A stretch of 15,557 nucleotides of DNA from positions 1 through 15,557 of the forward strand of contig JAUWTT010000031.1 in assembly GCA_030614585.1 (NCBI GenBank). The letters are read 5' to 3'. Source of the DNA: Acidobacteriota bacterium (GTDB lineage: Bacteria > Acidobacteriota > UBA6911 > RPQK01 > JAPXNP01). The translations under genes were made by a program, and so were the position numbers. How positions within the stretch are numbered: position 1 is the stretch's first letter; each line of letters opens with the position of its first letter. Of this stretch, positions 1 to 6,027 are shown piece by piece. Under the pieces are notes generated by a model. The model did not search any database and had not been told where the DNA came from. It saw nothing but the letters and a program-made list of their open reading frames with translations.

Positions 1-671
1 GCTTCGTCCCACTCCCTTTCGATCGAGTAGATGTTGGAGATCGAATACACGCCACGCTCGATTTTCTTTGCTACCCAGTACTTGCCGGCGGTTTCGAGTA
101 CCCAGGCTTCTTTGGGGTCAGCAATAATGAAGCTATTGTGGTAGTTGGACTTGCCAAATTCACCCGGGTATTCACAATCGCCACCCTGTCCATACTCCGC
201 CAACAGGTCAATGATGACGTGCATTGCCTCGTAGGAGTTCTTTCCCCGTTCCAGAGCCAGTCGCAGTAGATCCATACCCAGCAGTCCGCCCTCCCACTGG
301 TAGGGTTCCCTGGAAAACACGGCTTCGTTGCCTATTGCCACGCCGTGCTCGTTCATTCCATGCTCATATCCGTAGGTCCACCAGATCTTCGAGCCGGTAT
401 TCTCGTAGGTCTCGGCCACTTGGGGAATCTCAATGTACGTGCATTGGACCTTGGCACCCGGCTTATAGGAGTTACGAGGGAAGTGGACCAGGACCTGCGC
501 TTCCATGGTTGGGCGATCACTGTTCTTCGCCAGGATGACCGAACCATCAGCAGTAGCGTCCTGCAGAGCGACCCAGGTGTCGCAGGAAGGCGAGAATCCG
601 CCACCCCCAGCCAAGCCTACTGCCATGGCTAACACTGAAACCAGAAACACCAGGCATCCTTTTGCTCTCAT
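1..671 (-). CDS. Secreted C69-family Ntn hydrolase (dipeptidase/secernin-like), 3' part cut by window edge
   Basis: The first 223 codons are visible; the gene continues past position 1. After a hydrophobic signal-like segment (residues 5-25) comes CDTWVALQDATADGSVILAK starting at Cys30, followed by NSDRP. This is the hallmark of peptidase family C69, in which the Cys becomes the N-terminal nucleophile after propeptide removal; here the propeptide doubles as an export signal. Further family-typical stretches are NEHGVAIGNEAVFSR, GLLGMDLLRLALERG and FIIADPKEAWVLETAG. The ATG at 671 has an AAGGGAG ribosome site 8 nt upstream. It lies 48 nt behind the alpha/beta hydrolase gene and is probably cotranscribed with it. 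Known relatives cleave dipeptides or other amide bonds; the real substrate is unknown. The family call is firm, the specificity is not. Confidence 0.85.
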   Translation of the reverse strand, partial: MRAKGCLVFLVSVLAMAVGLAGGGGFSPSCDTWVALQDATADGSVILAKNSDRPTMEAQVLVHFPRNSYKPGAKVQCTYIEIPQVAETYENTGSKIWWTYGYEHGMNEHGVAIGNEAVFSREPYQWEGGLLGMDLLRLALERGKNSYEAMHVIIDLLAEYGQGGDCEYPGEFGKSNYHNSFIIADPKEAWVLETAGKYWVAKKIERGVYSISNIYSIEREWDE

Positions 672-719
672 GATCAGCACTCCCTTATCCGGTTCGACTG
701 TGCCCACTTCACTTGATAC

Positions 720-1727
720 CTATCTTTTCATCCGGGAATTGATGAAACTGAGGACCGACTCGTATGCAGCATCGATCTGTTTGGGATCGCCTCCTCCCAG
801 TCCGTGCTCCGCGTCAGGAATCGTAATCAGCTTGTGTTCGACCCCCTGGCTCTTCAACTGACCGCTCATCATCAGGGACTGTTCATAGGGAACGTCAGTA
901 TCGGAGGTGCCATGAATCAGCAGAGTCGGTGGATACTCAGCGGTGACATTCTTTACCGGCATGTAGGGAAAGAACTTCTCTTTCTCCTCGTGCGGGTCCC
1001 ATCCAGAAACTGCCTCCGGCCAAATGCCGTGTTGGCGACAGAACTGGTAGAAGGCTCCACCCTCACCGCTGCGATCACGGGAATCAGAAATGGGAGGTCC
1101 GCTCACTTGCCGGTAGGCTTCTTCCTTGCTCATCTTCACCTGGTGATGACGCGGATGAGGACTTGGACTGCTGTACCAGTCGCCGATCAGGTCTCCATAT
1201 CCGTAAAACGAGACGAGTGCAGATGGACGAGGTTCTGCTCTAAAACCCGTTGTCAGAGTGAGGTACCCTCCGGCGGACGACCCCAACACCGCTATTCTGC
1301 TCGTGTCCACATTGAACAGATCTGGACCTCGTTCATAAACCCAGGAATAGGCGTCTTCGAGGTCTTCGATGATATTGGGAAGTTTGGTTTCCGGTGCTAA
1401 ACGGTAGTCGATCGAGACGAGAACGTACCCTGCATCGAGCAGCATGTCTTTGAGGCGCCCATCGGTCCATTCGCGGTGGCCCATGATCAGTGCCCCACCG
1501 TGTATCCAGACGACAACCGGACGGATTCCCTCGCCTCCCAAGCGATACACGTCTGCTTTGATCTCGAGGTTCCCCACCCTCTTATAGACGTAGGTCGAAA
1601 TACAGACCTGTTTCACTTGGGCGTGTAAATGGCTTCTGACAGCTAATACAGCTGCTCCGCAAATGGAGAACTTCAAAAACCGACGGCGTTCAATAATTCG
1701 CAAAACAATGCCCCCCGTTGCAGCCAC
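720..1727 (-). CDS. Exported alpha/beta hydrolase (esterase/lipase or exopeptidase-like)
   Basis: A 335-residue serine hydrolase of the alpha/beta fold. Visible motifs are the oxyanion HGGA (residues 76-79), the nucleophile elbow GSSAGG with Ser151, an acid in GTSDTDVP (Asp276 most likely) and the terminal His308 in AEHG. SIDYRLAPE (residues 105-113) is typical of the hormone-sensitive-lipase/BD-FAE-like group. The N-terminus carries ERRRFLK followed by a hydrophobic stretch ending near HAQ37, which fits a Tat signal peptide, so a periplasmic or secreted enzyme is likely. The GTG at 1727 has no clear ribosome site. A TTG at 1703 (residue 9) has GGGGGG 7 nt upstream and keeps the whole Tat signal, so it may be the true start. 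The gene precedes the C69 hydrolase by 48 nt. Substrate is unknown; ester, lactone or peptide bonds are all possible. Confidence 0.85.
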   Translation of the reverse strand: MAATGGIVLRIIERRRFLKFSICGAAVLAVRSHLHAQVKQVCISTYVYKRVGNLEIKADVYRLGGEGIRPVVVWIHGGALIMGHREWTDGRLKDMLLDAGYVLVSIDYRLAPETKLPNIIEDLEDAYSWVYERGPDLFNVDTSRIAVLGSSAGGYLTLTTGFRAEPRPSALVSFYGYGDLIGDWYSSPSPHPRHHQVKMSKEEAYRQVSGPPISDSRDRSGEGGAFYQFCRQHGIWPEAVSGWDPHEEKEKFFPYMPVKNVTAEYPPTLLIHGTSDTDVPYEQSLMMSGQLKSQGVEHKLITIPDAEHGLGGGDPKQIDAAYESVLSFINSRMKR

Positions 1728-1841
1728 CCGCCAAGGTGGCCTGCGAGACCTTCACATTAAGTTCTCAACGGGCATTGCGCTTCCCGACGACCGAGAACTC
1801 ACCTCAATCGAAAATCGCAAAGCCCCAATGTTCCCCTGATT

Positions 1842-1880
1842 CGTGGGTCTATTCTAATCCGCCCTGACCCACGTTACCAA
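1842..1880 (-). promoter_or_regulatory. Candidate promoter with inverted-repeat operator for the hydrolase/C69 unit
   Basis: On the minus strand TTGGTA (1880-1875) and TAGAAT (1856-1851) are separated by 18 bp and resemble sigma-70 -35 and -10 boxes (4/6 and 5/6 matches). A perfect 8-bp inverted repeat, CGTGGGTC (1873-1866) and GACCCACG (1849-1842), flanks the -10 box; one arm covers the expected start point near 1844 and the other sits in the spacer. That is a typical repressor placement. The transcript would have a leader of about 117 nt, in which GTTCTC (1761-1766) and GAGAAC (1793-1798) could pair. The dyad could alternatively be a moaA-operon terminator, but no T-run follows it. Confidence 0.45.
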
Positions 1881-1927
1881 TCGCTGTTGCGCAAGATGAA
1901 CCTGGTACCCGAGGAGGGGCGTGCCAT

Positions 1928-2887
1928 TCAGCCCCCAATTTGATTCATTCTCGTAAGGGTGGAGGGATTGCGTTCCATTGGCTTTTGCGCAATCACCTGG
2001 CAAACGACCTCCTTTAGATGCTCTTCCGGGACTCTCCTTATGCTGCAGCCTCCTGGAGCCATCAAGCAGGATCTCAGTTGTCCATCCGCGGTTAGCCGTA
2101 ACCTCGAGCAATGTCCACAGAACGGTCGAGACTCCGAGGCGATGAACCCGATTCTAGCCCCACTCTCAGCACGGAATGCGGTTGAAGTGGAATCAAGCTC
2201 GACTTCTTCAGGTATGAGGAGCTCTCTCTTCGAGATTATGTCAATAGCTTCGTCCGCTGACATGAAGAGTCCTTTCTGGCCATTCGAAGCAATTCCAATC
2301 TTCATGAGTTCAAGAAAACGAACCTCGATGCCCTCTTGGGCCGAAAAGCGTACAAAGTCCAGAATCTCATCATCATTCTTTCCTTTAAGAAGAAGGGTAT
2401 TGATCTTGACGTTGAACCCCATGCTCCTGGCTGCAAGAATTGTATCCAAGACCGTTCGGAATCCCTTAGAGAAGGTGATCCGTTCAAATCTCTCCTCTTG
2501 CAGGCTGTCAAGGCTGAAATTGAGATTGTGACATCCGATCGACCAAAGATGCTCCAAATGGCCTTTCAGTCGAAGGCCGTTACTCGTAACGCCTAACTGG
2601 TCTAATGGGAGCTTCCCCAGGCGCGACATAATCTCTTCAAAATCTTTCCTTAGAGTGGGTTCGCCTCCAGTAACGCGAATCCGTTCGATACCCAGGTGTA
2701 CAAGTGACTTGCAGATTCTCTCGATCTCTCCAGGGGTCAGAAGCTGTGTCACCGGCATGAAACTAGTTTCCAGCGGCATGCAATAGAAACATCGAAAGTT
2801 GCAGGCATCTAACAACGAGACCCTGAGCTTCCTAATGTGACGCCCATGAGGATCGATCAAACAGCCAGATTCAGGTTGAACTTGCAT
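1928..2887 (-). CDS. moaA: GTP 3',8-cyclase MoaA (radical SAM, molybdopterin biosynthesis)
   Basis: A 319-residue protein, close to the usual MoaA length. It catalyses the first step of molybdenum cofactor synthesis in the cytoplasm, rearranging GTP to 3',8-cyclo-dihydro-GTP. The radical-SAM cluster motif is CNFRCFYC (Cys29, Cys33, Cys36), GGEP follows at 74-77, and the MoaA-specific second cluster is Cys257-x2-Cys260-x13-Cys274 within FCGHCSRLRLTADGQLRSCL. The C-terminus ends in Gly-Gly, which MoaA needs for catalysis. It is the last gene of the respiratory operon, 61 nt behind the CMD-family gene, so cofactor synthesis is probably induced with the molybdoenzyme. The ATG at 2887 has AGGGG 7 nt upstream, inside a small hairpin. 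No other cofactor genes are in view. Confidence 0.96.
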   Translation of the reverse strand: MQVQPESGCLIDPHGRHIRKLRVSLLDACNFRCFYCMPLETSFMPVTQLLTPGEIERICKSLVHLGIERIRVTGGEPTLRKDFEEIMSRLGKLPLDQLGVTSNGLRLKGHLEHLWSIGCHNLNFSLDSLQEERFERITFSKGFRTVLDTILAARSMGFNVKINTLLLKGKNDDEILDFVRFSAQEGIEVRFLELMKIGIASNGQKGLFMSADEAIDIISKRELLIPEEVELDSTSTAFRAESGARIGFIASESRPFCGHCSRLRLTADGQLRSCLMAPGGCSIRRVPEEHLKEVVCQVIAQKPMERNPSTLTRMNQIGG

Positions 2888-2889
2888 TT

Positions 2890-2940
2890 ACAGGCCCCTG
2901 CCTGTCCACAAGGGGAAAGCCTCGCCGGCCAGGAGGCTTT
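2890..2940 (-). promoter_or_regulatory. Two hairpins in the leader just before moaA
   Basis: In the 61-nt gap before moaA there are two perfect stems. The first met by the transcript is AAAGCCTC (2940-2933) with GAGGCTTT (2923-2916), 8 bp with a 9-nt GC-rich loop, followed by TTTCCCC. The second is ACAGGC (2905-2900) with GCCTGT (2895-2890), 6 bp with loop AGGG, ending 2 nt before the ATG. The second stem contains the likely ribosome site AGGGG, so it could damp moaA translation. The first could be a leaky terminator or processing site that lowers moaA relative to upstream genes. Function is inferred only. Confidence 0.4.
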
Positions 2941-2948
2941 GGACAAAC

Positions 2949-3266
2949 CTACAAATCGTCAACAACGTCGTTTATCCAGGAAAGAGCCGCCATAGCACCC
3001 GACCAGCCAATTGTGGTGATGGCCAGGAGTGCTGTCTGAAACATTTCCTCATTGGGAATACCCATTTTCTTGCATTTCCGCGCATGGGAATGCACCGAAC
3101 CTTCCCGGCCCGCACCAACTGCAATAGCCAGCTTCACAAGGCTCTGAGTCTTCTCGTCCAAGGCATCGATCGAAAGAATCGTCCCCTTTAATTCATCGTA
3201 TTTCTGCCAGACATGGGGATAACGCCCAATCACCTTTTTCAGAAACGGTGGTAAATCTTTCTCCAT
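2949..3266 (-). CDS. Carboxymuconolactone decarboxylase (AhpD-like) family protein lacking redox cysteines
   Basis: A 105-residue all-helical protein of the CMD/AhpD fold. The core reads LVKLAIAVGAGREGSVHSHA, with KCKKMGIPNEEMFQTAL following. This aligns with the family signature of a cysteine-containing EG-C-x-x-SH loop and a G-x-x-x-EE helix. Here the usual Cys (or CxxC) is replaced by Ser57 and Ser60, while Glu55, His59 and His61 remain, so a peroxidatic disulfide mechanism is unlikely. The ATG at 3266 has GAGGAG 7 nt upstream. It sits 25 nt behind the large ferredoxin gene and before moaA. Small CMD proteins often accompany redox operons with unknown roles; binding a quinone, substrate or partner is possible but unproven. 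Confidence 0.85.
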   Translation of the reverse strand: MEKDLPPFLKKVIGRYPHVWQKYDELKGTILSIDALDEKTQSLVKLAIAVGAGREGSVHSHARKCKKMGIPNEEMFQTALLAITTIGWSGAMAALSWINDVVDDL

Positions 3267-3291
3267 TGGTATTCTCCTCTTTGTTTAGAGC

Positions 3292-4500
3292 CTAAGCGCC
3301 CGCCTTACCCGAGTCACCTCCTGTTCGAACAGAGTCTCCAGTTGAGGAAGGGGCGCGAACCCTTGCGGAAGCTATCAACAACGAAGAAACCTGCCGCTTC
3401 CGGCAGGTGGGGCACAACTCGCTTCCACTTGCCTTTATCTGTTCCCCGCAAACTATACATGAGGCTAACTGAACCCGTGCCACTAGTCTCTTGTCATCTC
3501 TGACCAGGTCCTGGAGGTTAAGATAATCCTCAAAGTCAACCGCAGCCTCAGGACAGGCTTCTTTGCACAGAGAGCAATTCGTACATAGTGAGCCAACGAA
3601 ATGGAAGAGTTTCTGAGCACCTCTTTTGTCTGCAGAAAGGGCACCCGTCGGGCACAGGTTAGAGCAGATCTCACAGCCGGAACATTTCCCCGCTTCAATC
3701 CGCAGCCTACCTCCTGAGAGTTCAGGGCTATACTTGACTACTAGATCTGTCTTCCCATTTCTCTCCAGAAGTTCTCGAAGATGATCCTTTTTGGGCGAAT
3801 GCCACGCCCCACCTTGATCTTTGAGTCTGCCCGGCAGTTGCCTTCGAACCTTGCGCTCTCTCGAGTCGGATTCAGCCTCAGTCTGCATCCTGACGGAGAT
3901 CTTCGAGAAAATAGCCCTTCTGTTCATGACCTGCGACTTCTTTCGGTCTTTCTCAATCAGGCGTAGTGTGATGCCTCCCAGTCCTAGTCCGGACAAAAGT
4001 TCGCGGGCAGTTGCCATCGATTTCGCTAGAAGCTTTCCGCCGTATTTGAAACGGCACTGAGAACAATTCCCCTTTGTCAGTGCCACCTCGTCAAAACCTA
4101 GAATGGCGGCACCGAGAATGCTGTTTTCGGTTATCTCTCCCAAACATGAGATTGGAAGGGAGTTCCGGTACCCGGGCTCTGCCTGCCTGCAGTGAATGAG
4201 CAGTCTCTTCCTTCCATTCCGAGCTTGGACCTTGCTCAGAAATACTTCAGCCCGGTTCAGCAGGAGCCGGTCCACCTGACGTCCGTTCCGGAATACTTCC
4301 GTGGGGCAAGCATTCAGGCAGAGTCCACAATCGGAGCACTTACTGCTTATGGACGGACCTGGATTCAAAGAGATAGCTTGTTCTGGGCAGACCTCCAGAC
4401 ACCTTTGGCAATCACTCTTTCTGAATCGCACCCGCTTGCAGAAAGCGGTGACCGCGAAGGTGTTCCGTGCCTCTTTGAGAGCCAGCTTAAGGATATTCAC
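3292..4500 (-). CDS. 402-residue multi-cluster 4Fe-4S protein with C-terminal zinc-ribbon-like motif
   Basis: A cytoplasmic-looking iron-sulfur protein without signal peptide or membrane segment. The N-terminal ferredoxin part has Cys31-x2-Cys34-x3-Cys38-Pro (Cys21 may complete it) and Cys55/58/61/65-Pro. The middle has scattered cysteines (104, 119, 146, 149) and a long basic, charged stretch (183-245). A second ferredoxin part has Cys273/276/279/283 and Cys306/309/312/316. The end carries Cys348-x2-Cys351 and Cys363-x2-Cys366, resembling a zinc ribbon, then a low-complexity tail. The start is GTG at 4500; a stop lies in frame upstream, so it cannot be longer. It follows the TorD gene by 45 nt. 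By analogy with NapF it may supply electrons or clusters for maturation of the molybdoenzyme (inference). Confidence 0.85.
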   Translation of the reverse strand: MNILKLALKEARNTFAVTAFCKRVRFRKSDCQRCLEVCPEQAISLNPGPSISSKCSDCGLCLNACPTEVFRNGRQVDRLLLNRAEVFLSKVQARNGRKRLLIHCRQAEPGYRNSLPISCLGEITENSILGAAILGFDEVALTKGNCSQCRFKYGGKLLAKSMATARELLSGLGLGGITLRLIEKDRKKSQVMNRRAIFSKISVRMQTEAESDSRERKVRRQLPGRLKDQGGAWHSPKKDHLRELLERNGKTDLVVKYSPELSGGRLRIEAGKCSGCEICSNLCPTGALSADKRGAQKLFHFVGSLCTNCSLCKEACPEAAVDFEDYLNLQDLVRDDKRLVARVQLASCIVCGEQIKASGSELCPTCRKRQVSSLLIASARVRAPSSTGDSVRTGGDSGKAGA

Positions 4501-4545
4501 TCTTCTTGATCCCGAATTTGACAGTTCATTGTGCCTTGTGAGCGC

Positions 4546-5325
4546 CTATGAGTTGTCTGCGTAGGACGTGGTCAAAAGGCCGGCAGTATCCAAAGCAAGA
4601 AACTCTTCGGTGATCAGTGCAAGGCCACGGTAAAAGTTACTTTCTGTGCGAGCTTGAATGGACCGACTGAGTTGTGGAAACCATTCATTGAGATGCTCCT
4701 GCAGGAAGATGATCTGGAGCTCACGATACTTGACGGAACCCGCAGCCTTCCTTTCACACGGATCCCGCGAGGCATCTTCCTCACTTTCAATGGCTGCTGC
4801 TTCCTTGTTACAAAGAAAACTCATAAAGGAAAGCTCGACTCCGATGTGATTGGGTAACTGCTTGCATGCCCGAACCATCTCTGCTCCGGCATCTCGGTAC
4901 CTTCGTTTCAACGCGATGGTCAGTTCTCCCATCAGGGGTCCCTTTCCCGCTTCACCGTCCGCTGATCTCCCCCGGTAAACATCTTCAAAGGGAGTGACAT
5001 ATCGGCTCGAAGGTACGACAAACATATCCATGTAATGCTGTCTGAGAGCAACCACGTTCTCATCAGGTCGAACCGATGTGCGAAGTCTACTCAGTTTGGC
5101 AACCGCTTCTGGTCCGAATAGCGAGGACAGTTCGTGTTGGAAACCTTCGTCCCGAAGGTGCTGCACCAGATCCTCCTCTGGGGGACAAAGGTAATGAGCT
5201 GCAAAAAAGCCATACATGCTGCTCCTTGCCTCAGCCCGGTTTCGTGCCAAGGTATGAGTTTCCCCGGCGGCAGGTCCAAAGTCATGAGCTTTCGAAGAGA
5301 ATTCTTGATGCTGCTCACCTGACAT
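4546..5325 (-). CDS. TorD/DmsD-family redox enzyme maturation chaperone
   Basis: A 259-residue helical protein with the family signatures: RYVTPFEDVYRG (108-119), LPNHIGVELSFMSFL (157-171) and FLQEHLNEWFPQL (207-219). Members bind the Tat signal peptide of a molybdoenzyme, hold it until the molybdopterin cofactor is inserted, and help its export. The likely client is the Tat-tagged catalytic subunit two genes upstream. The ATG at 5325 is preferred because AAAGGAGG lies 6 nt upstream; another ATG at 5330 is in a different frame and too close to that site. It is slightly longer than many TorD proteins owing to an N-terminal extension of about 30 polar residues. Location is cytoplasmic. Confidence 0.92.
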   Translation of the reverse strand: MSGEQHQEFSSKAHDFGPAAGETHTLARNRAEARSSMYGFFAAHYLCPPEEDLVQHLRDEGFQHELSSLFGPEAVAKLSRLRTSVRPDENVVALRQHYMDMFVVPSSRYVTPFEDVYRGRSADGEAGKGPLMGELTIALKRRYRDAGAEMVRACKQLPNHIGVELSFMSFLCNKEAAAIESEEDASRDPCERKAAGSVKYRELQIIFLQEHLNEWFPQLSRSIQARTESNFYRGLALITEEFLALDTAGLLTTSYADNS

Positions 5326-5375
5326 GACATTCCTCCTTTCGAATCAGCAGAGAATTACTGGGTTGCTCCATTCCC

Positions 5376-6008
5376 CTATGGTTTCCCGTTTGCAAACCGT
5401 ACGGAGGGTACGGTCAGGGAGACATCGGCGAAACCATCGGGTGCGTGCATTCCCGAATCGGCTGAATCGAAATTCTCCACGATATGCAAAGCATTTCCCA
5501 CGCAGGTTGTCACACAGGACGGGAGAAAATCTGTACGTTGACCGTTGTTGTCATACAGGCGGTGGATACAGAACGTACATTTCTCTACTTTTGCACTGGC
5601 AGTATTGAACTGGGGTGCGCCGTAAGGGCAGGCGTGAATGCAGTTGCTGCACCCGATACAAACATCCTGATTAATCAGCACGATTCCATCTTCTATTCGC
5701 TTGAAAATCGCATTGCTCTCGTTGTGGGGATCAGCGACATCCGACACCGGGCAGGAAGCCAGACAAGCCGGATGTTGACAATGATTGCAGGCGCTGGTGA
5801 CGAATGTGACCGTCGGTTGGGGATAGACTCCAGCCTCCTTCTTCACAACCCAGCGGTAGCTCACGTGGTCTGGAAGAACACCCCCATTGCTCTTAAACGG
5901 CATAGGGGAGGTCTCGGGCCGCGTGTTATTTTCAGACTTGCAGGCAATAGTGCATGAATCACACCCAGTGCACTTATCTAAATCAATCAGCCAACCTGTT
6001 TGTGCCAT
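5376..6008 (-). CDS. Four-cluster 4Fe-4S electron-transfer subunit (TtrB/DmsB/PsrB type)
   Basis: A 210-residue ferredoxin-like subunit with sixteen cysteines in four groups: 13/16/19/23, 74/77/82/86, 117/120/123/127 and 144/147/165/169. This is the arrangement of beta subunits of complex iron-sulfur molybdoenzymes, which relay electrons to the catalytic subunit. It has no signal peptide and no membrane helix, so it is expected to cross the membrane by hitchhiking with the Tat-tagged catalytic subunit. The ATG at 6008 has AAGGAG about 9 nt upstream and follows the catalytic gene by 19 nt. An NrfD-type membrane partner, normal for this family, is not encoded next to it. Confidence 0.92.
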   Translation of the reverse strand: MAQTGWLIDLDKCTGCDSCTIACKSENNTRPETSPMPFKSNGGVLPDHVSYRWVVKKEAGVYPQPTVTFVTSACNHCQHPACLASCPVSDVADPHNESNAIFKRIEDGIVLINQDVCIGCSNCIHACPYGAPQFNTASAKVEKCTFCIHRLYDNNGQRTDFLPSCVTTCVGNALHIVENFDSADSGMHAPDGFADVSLTVPSVRFANGKP

Positions 6009-6027
6009 TCTTGCTCACTCCTTATTG

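Noticed and set aside
804..1400. 198-codon plus-strand frame opposite the alpha/beta hydrolase
   Set aside because: The minus strand there has a complete catalytic triad and oxyanion motif; the plus frame has none.
2888..2948. Molybdenum-cofactor riboswitch before moaA
   Set aside because: The gap is only 61 nt and holds two simple hairpins, too short for that roughly 140-nt structure.
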